Source of the DNA: Diphasiastrum complanatum
Lineage: Eukaryota > Streptophyta > Lycopodiopsida > Lycopodiales > Lycopodiaceae
Assembly: GCA_029204225.1 (NCBI GenBank)
Contig: CM055095.1
Coordinates: 28,278,845-28,342,844, forward strand
Reading direction: 5' to 3'
Length of the DNA stretch: 64,000 bases
In this document: positions 12,770-26,331 of the stretch, piece after piece
Position numbering within the stretch: position 1 is the stretch's first letter
Layout: each line of letters begins with the position of its first letter
Position numbers and translations under genes: made by a program
The notes under the pieces: model-generated
What the model saw: only the letters and a program-made list of their open reading frames with translations
Database searches by the model: none
What the model was told of the DNA's origin: nothing

Positions 12770-13687
12770 TGTTGGAAGAAGGAGAGTCGATAATTCGAAG
12801 TCTATGGACGAATTATCGAGCGCAACAGAATGACCCTTCTACCGGTGCATGACAATGCCTATCAATAACCAAACAAAGCTATAATGACAATTGTCACGTT
12901 TGATCTTTTAGCAACTAAGTTTGAAATCATTAGCACTAAAGTAATATCATAGCCAAACAATTACATATCGAAATGTTGTATAGAATATTGCAATGTCAAA
13001 GTATTCAATAAATCAGACGAAACAATAAGAGATTGATCAATTACTAATAACTACAGAGAAGCATGCATTTGACATGATATTGAAAGTAATAAGAAGATGG
13101 ACTAATTCAGTAAGTAGCGTGTACAAAATTAGATGATGATGATCACAAAACAATAGTGGACGAAACTGCATACTCTAAACTATCTCTGAGTAACTGAAAA
13201 CTTTGTCTGATGCACTTTTGTTGATAAGCAATAAAAGCTAATACTCAAACAAAATACTAATAGAATTCTATGAGTCCTTCTGATTTCCTTTGTCTTCTCT
13301 CTCTTTTCTCTGATATGAACCTTCTATAATGATCAACTATTTATATTAATGCAATTTAAGCCTATCCAATTAAGTCCGGTTGATTAGGTCGTAGGTCGCA
13401 ATTGACAGCTACCCAATGCGTTGTCATCCATCTAGTAAGGCATTCCCAAAAATTTACTTCCAAAGCGGTTAGGGCAAGTCGTAAGCTTCAAAATGAGTGG
13501 AAATAATAATTGTCTTCCTTTAACTTCTCTGGCTTCTCCTCCAAATTGTCGAAGTTGTCGGATACGTCGGAGTCTTCTGTTGAGCGATTCCTGAGTATTT
13601 TTGTAGACTATGTAGAAACACGAATAAAATCGCAGAACTGAATAAATGAAATGGATGTAGATTAAAGATTGATTAGTCGGATGAATG
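12770..13687. other. Non-coding insert inside the - Copia relic
   Basis: This stretch separates two blocks of the - Copia. The right block breaks after PPNNMHVI, where the related copy at 51482 continues with GCKWIF. The segment starts TGTTGG and ends ATGACA, so TG...CA ends suggest a solo LTR, but no flanking duplication is visible. It includes 13382-13486, whose reverse complement recurs at 15777-15881. Confidence 0.4.
13382..13486 (-). repeat. Inverted partner of 15777-15881
   Basis: About 105 bp that recurs as a reverse complement at 15777-15881, with scattered mismatches. Both contain the block gcggttagggcaag (or its complement). The pair encloses the - Copia integrase block and the long GA tract. 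Confidence 0.85.
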
Positions 13688-15015
13688 ACATGCATGTTGT
13701 TTGGTGGCTCCACAAGCTCCCATGTATTGTTTGACATCCATGCTTCAAACTCAAGTGTCATTGCTTCAACCGATTTCTCATATTGAAGTGTTTCTTGGAC
13801 ATCTTTAGGCTCTTCATCTGATATGAAGAATGCGTGATAGGAAGTTTCACCTTCCACTTGCCTTCGTCCCTCATCATAAGTGAGCCTTCTTGGCTCGGAT
13901 CTTTCTCTTGTGGATCTTCTTGGTGTAGGTGCATGAAGTTGCTCCTCCTCAAGCCTCGGCCTCACCACTTCTTGAACAACATCAAGATTGATGATTGTAG
14001 ATCCTGCATGAGACTCCTTGATCTTTGCTTCATCCAAGTTAAATTTGTGATCTTCATGAAAGATCACATCTCTACTTATAACATTCTTGTCAGTAGAGGG
14101 AAGATAAACTTTATATGCTTTCTTAGAAGATGCATATCCAACAAAAATTTTCCTAATAGCACTAGGATCATCCTTCTTCCTAGTCTCTAAAGGTACATGC
14201 ACATAGCATAAACAACCAAAGATCCTAAGATGATCTATCTTAGGCTTGTTTTTATACAACATTTCAAATGGTGTTCTTCCTTCTATTGCAAGATTAGGAG
14301 GTCTTACACAAAGATAATTTGCACATGCAACTGCTTCTCCCCAAAATTCTTTAGGTAGAGATGGTTCTAGCCTAATGGCTTTTGCACATTCACACAAAGT
14401 TCTATTTTTTCTTTCAGCAACTCCATTTTGCTATAAGAACATGAAAATTCTTATTGTATTCCCTCTTTCTCACAAAAGTCTTTAAACTTCTTAGAGGTAT
14501 ATTCACCTCCACTATCACTTCTCAAAGCTTTCAACTCAAAAGAAAACTGTTTTTCTACATAATCTTTGAAAGTAAGAAAAACATCATAAACCATGGCTTT
14601 AGAAGATAGCATGTGGATCCAAGAATATCTTGTATAATCATCTACAAAAGAAACAAAACAATTTGCTCCTCCTTTGCTTTTGGTTGAAGAGAAATGAACA
14701 TCAGAGTGCACGAGTTCAAATGGATGTTGTGTTTTGATGCTTGATCTTGGAAAAGGTCTTCTATGTGATTTTGCCAAAACACAAGCTTCACAAGGTTGAA
14801 GCTCTTTTGTCAGTGTCTTTGGTAGTCCAACTGCTTTTCCTTCCTTGACCATAGATTGCATGGCTTTGAAATTGGGATGTCCCAATCTCTTATGCCAAAG
14901 ATCCTCCTAATGGACCTTGGTCTCATAAGCAATATCTGAAATGTTAGCACTCTCCCTAGAATCTAGTTTGTACAACTTTCCAATCCTAGATCCTCTAGCA
15001 ACCATTTCATTTTGC
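13688..15015 (-). pseudogene. Copia pre-integrase and integrase fragment
   Basis: On -, from about 15015 downward: RIGKLYKLDS, a GAG-pre-integrase block (LWHKRLGHPNFKAM) with an in-frame stop before it, CEACVLAKSH, then the integrase core (HSDVHF, FVDDYTRYSW, LRSDSGGEY). After another break come the integrase C-terminal part (PKEFWGEAVACANYLC, RIFGCLCYVHVP, KIFVGYASSKKAYKVY) and the linker to RT. The element is truncated upstream at about 15015, with no gag or protease. It belongs to the same family as 51482-52250 (shared SDEEPKDVQE and STIINLD). Confidence 0.92.
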
Positions 15016-15238
15016 TGTAGTATGGACTTCAATTTGAGAAACGAGTAGAAAAACAAGAAAAAAGGCCTTTTTCTAAGTTGAGTTTATCTCACCAATTCTC
15101 CACGGTTTTTGCCAATTAAAAGCTCTATAAAATCATCATCAGTAGGGCGACCCTAACTCTAGGCCTCTGATTGCAAAAATTTTGGTGGAGGACGACGTTG
15201 GATTGAACTCAAATCATGGGAGAGGGAATAATCGATTG

Positions 15239-15901
<663 letters not shown>

Positions 15902-18397
15902 ATGGACCTTCAAGAGATCTTGATCAATGAGGAATATAGGCTTCAAGCAAGAGGTGGATCTACATCGACACTTCAAGAGGATGCTATGTTCACAAAGGGC
16001 AAATTCAAGGGCAAAATCAAAAGTAAGTGGTCTAAAGGGCAAGATCAAGTGGATGCTTCTTCAAGTGGCAAAAAATAAGGATAGATCAAAGCTCAAGTGC
16101 TTCTATTGTGACATCAAAGGACACTTTGCAAGTGAGTGCTACAAGAAGAAGAGAGATCAAGGAGACAAGCAAGGTAATATTACTCTTGATGAGGATGGTT
16201 TGGATGTTCAAGATGCAAATGATGATGCTTTTGTGATGTCTTCATGTATGCTTGCTAATGATGGAGATCTAGATCCTCGGTGGATTGATAGTGGAGCAAG
16301 TTCACACATGACCTTTCACAAAGAGTAATTCACTTCTTCGTTGGCATATGGAGATGACAAGAGGGTGATCTACACAGCCAATGATGGTGAGTGCACAATC
16401 AAAGCGATTGGCACAATTCCTATTTCTCTCTCTACAAATAGGAATGTTCATTTGGAGGACGTCTTGTCTATTCCATCTATTACCAAGAATTTGCTTAGTG
16501 TGAGCCAAATGCTAAGTACAGGCCTCAAGGTGGAGTTTGGTAGAGATGCTTGTTTGATCAAAAGGAAGGATGTCTTGGTTGGAAAAGGTAAAAGTCAAGG
16601 GAAGTTGTTCAAACTAGATGCTTGTGTTATTGCTAACTAAGTTGGATGTGTTGCAAGGGAGCAAATTTCTATTCAAGAGGTTTGGCACAAAAGGATGGGA
16701 CACCTCAACTTCAAGTCATTGGAGGTAATGGCAAGGAAGAAGGTTGTGATTGGTCTTCCAAATTCCTTAAGTGATATCAAGCATGATTGTGAGTCTTGTG
16801 CTTTGTCTAAGTTACATAGACTACCTTATACTAGATCTATTTCTAGATCTACAAAGCCTTTTCAGCTTGTACATTCGGATATTCATGGATTTACTACAAT
16901 TAGCAATAGTGGAGCTAAGATGTATGTAACATTCAGTGATGATTTTAGTAGATTTTGTTGGATCTATCTACTAGAGAGCAAGGATGAAGGTATGATGTCT
17001 TTATCAAGTTCAAGAATGCAAGGCAGAACCAATTTTTCACAAAGATCAAGTGCTTGAGGGGTGACAATGGTGGTGAGTACATATCTAACAAGTTCAAGGC
17101 CTTTTGTGATGAGCATGGGATCAAGAGGGAGTATACAACATCAAGGACCCCACAACAAAATGGAGCGGCTGAAAGGAGGAATAGGACTTTATGTGAAAGT
17201 GCTAAAGCTATGAGGTTAAGTGCTAATCTTGACAAACCATTTTGGGATCAAGCTTTGTTGTGTGCCAATTCTTGTGCAATAGGTGGCCGAGTGCTATTTT
17301 GGGTGGAAGGACACCTTTTGAGATGCTATTCAAGAGGAGGCCGAGTGTCAACTTTCTAAGAACCTTTGGATGTACATGCTATGTCAACATTACTCTTGAT
17401 GATAGGACCAAGGAAAATCCATCTTCAAGAAGAGGTATTTTTGTTGGCTATAATGAGGTGAGTAAAGCCTACAAGGTTTACATTCCTTCTACTAACAAAG
17501 TGATTGTTGGTAGAGATGTCATTTTTTATGAGGGGAACATTCCAAAAGTGTCTTCAAGCATGATTGATGGTAGTGTGGATGGATCTAACATTCTTGATGT
17601 TGATGGAGCTTCATCAAGTCAAAAGCCAAGGAGAACATCAAGAGGAAGACAAGTACCTTCAAGGCTCACATATGATTAAAAGGGTAAGCAAGTAGTTTTT
17701 GGAAATTATGTTGCTTTCCTAACCTCTTTGGATGAGCCTACAAGTGTAGATCAAGAAAGGAAAGAAGAGGAGGGGATCCAAGCAATGGATATTGAGTAGC
17801 AAGCTCTTATGAAGAATGGAACATGGAGATTGGTGGAGTTGCCTAAGGACAAGAAAGCTATTGGATGCAAATGGGTCTTCAAGGTGAAGACAAACCAAGA
17901 TGGATCTATCAACAAGTACAAGGCAAGGTTAGTGGCAAAAGGATATGCTCAACAACAAGGGATTCACTATGATGAGACCTTTGCACCCGTGGCAAAGATG
18001 GTAAGCATTCGAGTCATCATTTCACTTGCTACACTTTATGGATGGGATCAAATGGACATTTCAAATGCATTCTCGAAAGGTGATCTTGAGGAGTAAGTGT
18101 ACATGGAGCAACCCAAGAGCTACATTTCATCAAGAAAGCCAAATCATGCGTGTCTTCTACAAAAGAGTTTGTATGGCCTTAAGCAAGCACCAAGGAGTTG
18201 GTATGTTAAGCTTAACACTTTTTTACTCTCTCAAGGCTTTGTTATGAGTGAGTATGATCATTCACTTTATTATAGGTTTGCTAGAAATGATGTTACCATC
18301 TTGCTAATCTATGTGGATGATATCATCTTGAGTGGTGGAGACAATCAAGATGTGGAGGATATCAAGAATGCTCTTAAGAAGGAGTTTGAGGTGCAAG
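15902..18397 (+). pseudogene. Decayed Copia gag-pol, truncated in RT
   Basis: Reads in order on +: the end of gag (LINEEYRLQARG), a CCHC zinc knuckle (CFYCDIKGHFASEC), protease (WIDSGASSHMTF), GAG-pre-integrase (VWHKRMGHLNFKSL), integrase (HSDIHGFT, LRGDNGGEY, PQQNGAAERRNRT), integrase C-terminal part (IFVGYNEVSKAYKVY) and reverse transcriptase (GCKWVFKVK, LVAKGYAQQQG, YVDDIILSG). Stops occur near 16326, 16638, 17677, 17798 and 18094, with frame changes near 17000 and 17270. RT ends at KNALKKEFEVQ, where the sequence switches into an LTR in the opposite orientation. No 5' LTR or primer site is seen. Confidence 0.95.
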
Positions 18398-18677
18398 CAA
18401 ATGAGCCAAAAGATTCACAAAATGATGTCTCTTGCCTAGTTATAGACAATGCTCTTACTTAACTTAACTTAACTATATTGAAGGATAGTTAGCCCTTGTT
18501 AAGTGTTATTTAGACTACATTGGGCCCTTATTGGCCTATTATCCTTATTGTTACTTTGGACGGCCTAAAGAGGGAACCACCTTGTTATTAAGGCTAATAG
18601 CTCTCTTTGAGCCTACAAAACTTACAATGGATATTATATTGCCTTGAAAAGCACTGATGTACTAAAAGTACATGACA
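18397..18677 (-). mobile_element. Reverse-oriented LTR fragment
   Basis: This is the reverse complement of the first ~280 bp of the LTR seen at 266-786 and 52256-52791. It ends at its outer border with CATGACA (the complement of TGTCATG). It abuts the + Copia RT without a gap, and the RT frame reads on into it (DSQNDVSC) before stopping. Confidence 0.85.
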
Positions 18678-21600
18678 GTTTGGGGTGGAGGTAGCAAGAG
18701 TAGGTCAGTGACATCACAGTAACGGTTGCTACTATGTAGATGATAGATATGTAGTGACAGTCATTTTATAATACAAAATACTGCAACTCTACATTGGCTA
18801 TGGTTGTAACATTCTCACAAACAACACCTATCTTTAAAGTAGCAAAATTCACATTTCAACTTTACTCGACAAATCTACATTGAAAAGAGCAACTGCAATG
18901 TCTCTACTCTATATTGAAATGCTTGGGACTGTATCATAAACCCTAATAAAACAATATCATCAAATGAGAGAGGAGTTGAACCTCTCATAGGGCCAAGACC
19001 CTACCCACCAAACCATCTACTTGCATACACCCAAGTTTTCCATCACCATATGCATGTGCAAATACAAAAAAAAAAAATTTTAGTTGAATGCCTGGTAAAT
19101 TCAATACTTAGACTCCGATGAAATCAACAACCCTACAAAATACAATTTTTTTGCCCAAAATCAAACCAACACAGACACACGTACATATTGCAGCAACATA
19201 AAATAAATTTGCTTTCCTCTTCAAACAAAAGGCGATCATGTGCATTTGCACAACCTGTATCCCTAAATCTAACTTCATGGAGTCCTAGTTTATGGATTGA
19301 GTGTAATGACCACTAGGAAAATCCCTAAGATGAGGACAAGGAAAACACAACAGGAGACATGTAGGAGCAAAGCCACCCATCCAAACCTAGATCAATTTGG
19401 GATCTAGCCCCTGAGCCATGCCATGTGAATACCAGAGGAGGAGAGAGCAGCTGGTAACCTGAACCATAGTGTTGATGGGCGGGTTTATACTCCAATATAT
19501 AGAGAGTATAGTCATGTGCATGAACTCATGCAATCCCCATGTAGTCCATCTATAAATAGATCATAGCTCCCATGCATTCCTCATGCATATGTTAGTCACA
19601 CGTACGTGCACTACTCCATGTGTCTAAATCATTAGTTACACACTGGCCTTGACATGGAATTAAATCGAGACATAAACTAGAATTTTGAATATTGATGGAC
19701 CGATCTATCATATTAGGACTATTCCAATTTTTGGCTAAATATAACCGTAACATTCTTCCTCCCTTAAACTAGTTTTGTCCTCAGAACGAAAAAAGAAAAA
19801 TTTGGGATACTGTTTCTTTACTTTTAACCTCTTTGCAAGAATCATTATCACCAGTCTAATTTTCGTTATCTAAGCAAATACTCAGAGATGTAACAATCAT
19901 CCAATTATTTGTCTCTACATTATAGTATTAACTCGGAATAAAAAAATACACTACGCGATAAATCAAGTGATCTTCTCCAAATAGAGACATCACATTCATG
20001 TAATCACAATTACATGAAACATTGGGCAAATTAGTCCTTTATTTCAGGGATCAAGTCCAAAAGCTAAAGAAAATCCATTTATATCATAGTCTAAAAGTTG
20101 TCCACAGTTTTTTTTAGATAATAGTGCTTCTTGGTATGATGTTCCTAGAATATCACAATACTCCAAGGCACATCAATTCCATCAACCAAAATATTTAGGA
20201 GATCCATCAAGTTTCAGACAAATATAATTCAATCGAGACTACTACATTGTTGCATGATTCTTCCCAGTCTCAGATGCTCTGCCAAGTAGCCTAACCTCTG
20301 AGCCTGAGAAGAACGTAAACTGGCCTTTCCTACAATTTTGTTCTGAACATGGGATCACGATGGCCAGTTTTGCAGGTATTCGTTGTAGTATATTCACCCT
20401 GCCTGTCAGAGGATGACTTCAAGGCTTCGAACACTTGTTGTTTATGAATGAGCACTTGCCAATGGAACAATTAACTCCGTTACGAGACAAGCCATGGTAA
20501 ACCAAGTCAGATTTGCAATGCAGCACAGTTGCTCAATTTTCAAGATCTAAGGCTGTAACCGAATTTAAGGGAGCTAATCTACTTGCAAAACCAGAAACTA
20601 CTCTAAATATGATTGAAAAGCATAGTCAAGAAACAAGAAACCAAACTAAATAGCATTTTAGAAGTCCAAGAATCAAGAAACCAACCAGTCTTTTGATTCT
20701 TGGACATCCCAAGAACATCAAGAACTAGAATGTTAGAGGGTATGCAAGATTTATGTCACATTTCTAGCCTATTTAGTTTACTTGAATGCTGATTCCTACA
20801 TTAATTCACAACAAGAAATGAAGACTAATCCACAACTAGGAAAACAAGAAAACTAATCTACTCTAAATCCACAACCACACACAATATGAATGGAAGGGCA
20901 TGATCATAGGGGTATCACTCAAGAAAACCATCATGATCAAGGAGCTCAATGGATGCATCTAACTCATGGAGGCTCTGCTCATTTCAGCATGGAGCTGATA
21001 CAATACACAAAAAGCTCCTCTTCACAAAGAGGGAGTCTCTTAAATAAGCAAGAGAGCTTCTTAGGTGGCATCCTAGTGGAATTTCCACATTTCACAAAAT
21101 ACAAGTGGAATAATGCTCTCCACTAGAGGTCACCATCAAAAGGTGGCTCACTCTACTTTCTTAAAGAGGGGTCTACTTGCATTTTATCACATTTGCCTAG
21201 AAATACTAGTTCCTACACGGTCATTCCATCTTTCGGGATTCACCATGAGGCTTACACAGTTCTTCCTTGTCTTTCCTAACTAGTATTTCTCGGCTCTCAT
21301 AGTCGGCTCTCAAAATCTTCATTTGTCTGGTCTCCTCAGAGACCTCCTCGGTCTAAGGTGAGAGGTGCTCTTGAGTTTCTCTGTTCGAGTATCTTGGGGA
21401 TTCGTCAGAATCAGCCAACATACATTTACTTTAATATATTTAAAGCCCCATTTCTAGCATCTCATGCAAGAAATCAACAATATTTTTGAATCTCAATAAA
21501 CTTACCTGTCTTCTATAAATCTAGAGATTTAGACCGAATCTTTTACACAAGCACTTCTAGACTACACTCTATATGAGAATACCATCCACTAAAGTATTTG

Positions 21601-22393
21601 GTTGTTTTGCAACAAGATCTAGTCGGATCTTCACTAGGCGTTGTTTACAGTAGATTAACAAAACTGATTGACTAGGTCAACCAATCAACTACCCCTCATG
21701 CTTCACATTTTCCCCCCCTTCCAAAAATGGTTCAAGCTAATAGCCCCAAATTTGTACTAGGAGGAAAAAATTCAATTTTGGTATCAATAGCACTTTAACT
21801 ACAAATGAATCACATGGTTTTGATTGTTCAACTAATTAAGTGTCACATTCAATTACTGGCAAATCCCCTTCTGGATCAGCATGGAAACTGTTCCCATAAG
21901 ATTTATGTTATTCTTGGTCTTTATTGATTCCAAAATTACAAGAAATGCTCCTTAATTGACAGATTCACAAAATCTTCAACTAAAAGTGAAGAGTACAATG
22001 ATCTTATAGAACTGACCAATTTCAACTCAGTAAGATCATTCACGTTACAATTGATTTCTGTTTGATCAATTACCAATGAATTTGAACAAATCCAAAACAT
22101 ACATGGTCACTACAAATTTTTTGTAAACTGAGATTTTCTAGTCTCTATTTTCGTGTGGCTATGATGGGAGGCTCTTGGGAATCCTGCTTCACCTCATGGA
22201 CAACTTCCAAATAGATTGTCGGAGCCCACCATTGTTTCCTGCCACACAATTTGGATTTCAATACTTCACGTCTCGACTTTATGGAGAAGATGCAGTATTA
22301 TTTAATTAAGATTAGGCGTGAAGCCAATAAAAGTCCCCAATAACTGCATATTGTAGGTGTCGTGGGACCGCCACCAGTTTTGGTGGGGGATAC
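18678..22393. other. Gene-poor spacer
   Basis: About 3.7 kb of AT-rich DNA with no frame or motif I can assign. Small frames (for example 20890-21126) show nothing recognisable. The right end (ggtgggggatac before 22394) resembles a polypurine tract, so part of this may be the eroded body of an LTR element. Confidence 0.45.
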
Positions 22394-23075
22394 TGTTGGA
22401 GGGTTTGCGGATCCCAAGGCAACCCTAACCCTAGTTAATAAGTGAGAGGGATTTGGCACACTGTGTGTGTAAGTCCAACCCGATGATCACATAGTTATTT
22501 GATTAGTTAGAAAGTCAATAAAAGGACTTTAGGCCTTTTTGCGGGACTTTTAATGTTGCAGGGGCTAAATGTCAAGTTAGTGAATAAAGTTGGGTTTCCC
22601 TCCAATTTTGATGGTTCCTACACTTTTTTAAATTTGAATAAAAAGAGAGGCAAGACTGGACCAATAGGATTCAAAGGCCAGGGTCCTCCTCTCTACTATA
22701 AAAAGGGACCAACTCGAGTTGCTCCTCATGTTCCATCTTTTCTTCAATACAAGCTGATTGGCTCACTTGTGAAGTGAATGTGGAATATCTAGGCTCTTCT
22801 TCTTTCCTCCATCTCTCATGCTTTCTTTGGATTTATCAATTGTTGGATCTGATCATTATTGGGATTGTTATTTCTTATGCTTTTTGTGAGAGAGAAAGGG
22901 AGAGAGAGAAGAGTAAGTTTCTATCATTGTTGTAGATTTAGGGTTAATGGAAGTAGGGTTAATGGATGTAGTGTTAATGCTTAGTGTTAATGGATGTTAG
23001 TGTTAGATCCTCCATTCATGTTGAAATCTGAACTATACTATCGCTCTCATGGGAACGAACCTACGTGTGACAACT
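22394..23075 (+). mobile_element. Possible LTR with TATA box
   Basis: Begins TGTTGGAGGG directly after a purine-rich stretch. A TATA-like ctataaaaaggg lies about 300 bp in, as in LTR promoters. A candidate end is the gtgtgaca near 23075. No primer site or second copy was found, so the end is a guess. Confidence 0.3.
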
Positions 23076-23200
23076 AACTCCGTCTCTTTGATGCTAGATT
23101 GATTAGATCTTGGATTCAGGTTAGGCAAGGAAAGAAATCCACTACAGAGAATAGGGAAAGTCTTGAATAGTACATGTGTTGTACTTGTTACTAGTTAAAA

Positions 23201-25684
23201 GTGGGCTCAATTGGAGCCTATCTTCTTGAAATTAGTGAGAGGCTAGATTCAAGTAATTATTCAATATGGAAAGTAAGAATGGAGTCACTTACAATGCTCC
23301 AAGATTTGTATGATATTGTCCTTGGTGAAGAGGAAGAGCCTCAAGGAGGACAAGATCTAGTGAAGTACAAGAAAAGATCTAGGCTAGCATTACATTGTCT
23401 TAAAATGAATGTTAGTAATGAACTTCTTAAAGAATTTGCATCTTGTACCTTGGCCAAGAAGGCTTGGAACTCCTTGAAAGGGATCTATGAATCCAAAAAC
23501 ACCTCTAGAGTGCTTATACTCAGGAATAGAGTTCTTCAAAGCATTAACGAGAGTGCTCAAGAGTATGTGTTGAGGATAAAATCTCTCAATAAAGAACTTT
23601 CCATCATAAGTGAGAGTATTCAAGATGATGAGCTTGTGCAAATCATCCTAAATGGTCTTGGAGATGAGTTCTCCAATCTAGTACAAAGCTTTGCAATTCA
23701 AGATTATCTACCTTCTATTGACAAGCTCCATAGTATGCTTGTGGCCGAGGAGAGTAGAATCTTTCATGTGAAACAAAGGATTGGTTTCTTGAAGCTACAT
23801 GATGGAGATGAGAAGGCCAACTTCTCAAGCAAAAGCAAGGCAAAATCCAAGAAGAAGATCCAACACAAGGAGACCAAGAGTGATGATCAAACATCAAGCT
23901 CTAAAGGTGAAAAAAAAACAAGGCCAAACTAGAGTGCTTCTTTTGTGGAAAGAAGGGGCACTTTGCATCCGAGTGCTACAAAAAGAAGAATTCACAATGT
24001 GAGAGCAAGCAAGGCAACCTTACCCTTGAGGAAGAGGAGGATGAAGTGGATTCGTCCTTGATGGCATCTACATCAACAATCAAGAGCCACTCCAATGACA
24101 CATGGTGGATTGATAGTGGGGCTAGCTCCCACATGACATTCCAAAAGGATTTCTTTTCAACTCTTGTACCTTTTATAGGTTGTAAAAAGTCTATTCTAAC
24201 AGCAAGTGATCAAGAATGTAGAATAGATGGAGTGAAAACTATTCTCTTAAGTCTTGGATCCTCTAAAAGACTAGATCTTCAAAATGTACTCTATGTTCCT
24301 ACACTCACTAAGAGTTTGCTAAGTGTAGGACAATTAATGGATGATGGTTTAGATGTCCATTTTAAGCAAGGTGTTTCTTCCACTATGATGAATGATAATT
24401 GTAAAGGGATTCAAGCAAGGAAGGCTTTTTAAGCTTGATGCTAATGTATTTCTTGGAAGTGTGAACATGGCTAAGGAGGAGCTTAATCAAGTGGAGCTTT
24501 GGCATAAGAGGTTGGGCCATCTCAACTTCAAATCAATGGAGATGCTATGCACAAAGGATCTTGCTCTCAACCTTCCAAAGACACTCTCAAAGTGTGAAAA
24601 AAGTTGTGAAGCTTGTAGCCTCTCAAAGACACACAACCTACCTTTTGTTAACTCTTCCACTAGATCTTCTAAATGATTATATTGATGTGCACTCTTTTTC
24701 TCAAGAATCTAATGGAGGTGCATTAATGTATGTATCTTTTATTGATGATTACTCTAGATACACTTGGATTGAACTTTTGGATTCCAAAAGTAAAGTGTTT
24801 GAGTCTTTTGTAAAGTTCAAAACTCTAGTTGAGAATCAACTTGATGCTAAAGTAAAAGTATTGAGAAGTGATAATTTTGGAGAGTATATCTGCACTAAGA
24901 TAATAGAGTTTTGTAAATCCAATGGTATTAAAAGAGAGCTTACATGTACATATAGTCCTCAACAAAATGGTATAGCCGAGAGAATGAATAGAACTCTTTG
25001 TGAGTGTGCAAAAGCTTTAAGACTAGATTCATCTCTACCAAAGTCATTTTCGGGAGAGGCCATTGTTTGTGCAACTTATGTAATAGATTGCCATGTAAGC
25101 CCATTGGAGGCATAACATCTTATGAGGCTCTATTTGGTAAGAAGCCAAATCTCAAAGATCTTAGAATCTTTGGATCTACTTGCTATGTTTTTCAATCATT
25201 AGATACAAGAAAGAAAGATGATCCTACATCCATAAAGGAAATCTTTGTTGGTTATGGTGAAAATAGCAAGGGATATAGAGTCTGTAATCCTATCACTAAA
25301 AAGATTTTAGTGAGTAGAGATATTACATAAGGTAACTACTACAAGATGAATGAAAGTGCTACTAATCCATCTTATGTCAAGGATCTTGCAAGATTTGAGG
25401 AGGAGCCTACATGTGATCAAGATCTTGAGGATCCACCTCAAGACTCGAGTGCTCCAAGAAGATCTACAAGAAGGAAGGCCGAGCCATCAAGGCTCAGCTA
25501 TGTTGACAAAGGTGAACAAAGGGAAGATCTTCATTCACTTACCTCTTATACTTTTCTAACATCTATGTTTAATGAGCCGAGTTGCTTTGAAGATGCTATG
25601 GAGTCACAAGAATGGAGGGATGCCATGCAAAAGGAGTATGATGCTCTTATGGAGAGCACTATAACTAAAGCTACATCCGACTAA
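23201..25684 (+). pseudogene. Decayed Copia gag-pol lacking RT
   Basis: The long gag (23201-23930, UBN2 type: LDSSNYSIWKVRMESL, AKKAWNSLKGIYE) breaks frame at a 9-A run near 23910. It is followed by a CCHC knuckle (CFFCGKKGHFASEC), protease (WWIDSGASSHMTF), pre-integrase (LWHKRLGHLNFKSM) and integrase (FIDDYSRYTW, LRSDNFGEY, PQQNGIAERMNRT, IFGSTCYVF, EIFVGYGENSKGY). It continues to the RT threshold (EWRDAMQKEYDALME) and stops there; the entire RT/RNase H is missing. Several stops interrupt it. The first gag codon is GTG, so the true start is probably lost. The right edge runs into a 25-bp minisatellite. Confidence 0.95.
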
Positions 25685-25857
25685 TCATCACTTACCGCAG
25701 ACATTCGGTTGATCACTTACCTCAAACATTCGGTTGATCACTTACCTCAAACATTCGGTTGGAACACTTACCTCAAACAATTGGTTGATCACTTACCACA
25801 GATATCCGGCTGATCACTTACCACAGACATTTGGCTGATCACTTACCACAGACATAT
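25685..25857. repeat. 25-bp minisatellite, about 7 copies
   Basis: Tandem units of the form gatcacttacctcaaacattcggtt, with variants (cacagacatttggct in later copies). It starts where the Copia frame ends. Confidence 0.9.
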
Positions 25858-26122
25858 GCCTAACACACACACACACAAACACATGCCTAAAGCCTAACCC
25901 TAAAGCATAATGTCTAAAGCCTAATGCCTAATGTCTAAAGCCTAAAACACTAATGCCTAATGCCTGAAGCCTAACCCTAATGATTGATGTCTACAACCTA
26001 GCCCTAATGATTAACGTTTACAGCCTAACCCTAATGCCTAATTCCTAAAGCCCAGTCTTATGCCTAATGCCTAAAGCCTAATCCTAATGATTAATGTCTA
26101 AAGCTTAACACACACACACACA
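25858..26122. repeat. Degenerate telomere-like CCTAA repeats
   Basis: Repeated words cctaaccctaa, cctaaagcctaa, cctaatgcctaa and variants fill about 240 bp between two short CA runs. They resemble scrambled plant CCCTAAA telomere repeats but never form a clean array. Confidence 0.75.
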
Positions 26123-26285
26123 CATGACAAAATTTTGGCCGCATCTAATTATGTCCGCCTTCAATCATCAATCGTCCTTTCTGAGCATCATCCACACGTC
26201 TTGACCACAAGTTCCACCTAGATCGTCGGCCGCCCATTGGCCGCCGTCATCGACGAGCACACTTTACTAGTGTATATATATATAC

Positions 26286-26287
<2 letters not shown>

Positions 26288-26328
<41 letters not shown>
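26288..26328. repeat. (GA)20 microsatellite
   Basis: A perfect GA run of 41 bp right after a short TA run (26276-26286). It sits about 900 bp before the CHERP-like start codon. Confidence 0.97.

Positions 26329-26331
<3 letters not shown>

Noticed and set aside
12770-13687. Solo LTR with TG...CA ends
   Set aside because: Ends fit, but no target duplication and no second copy; kept only as an unexplained insert.
25685-25857. CRISPR array
   Set aside because: Head-to-tail 25-bp units with no spacers, in plant nuclear DNA.
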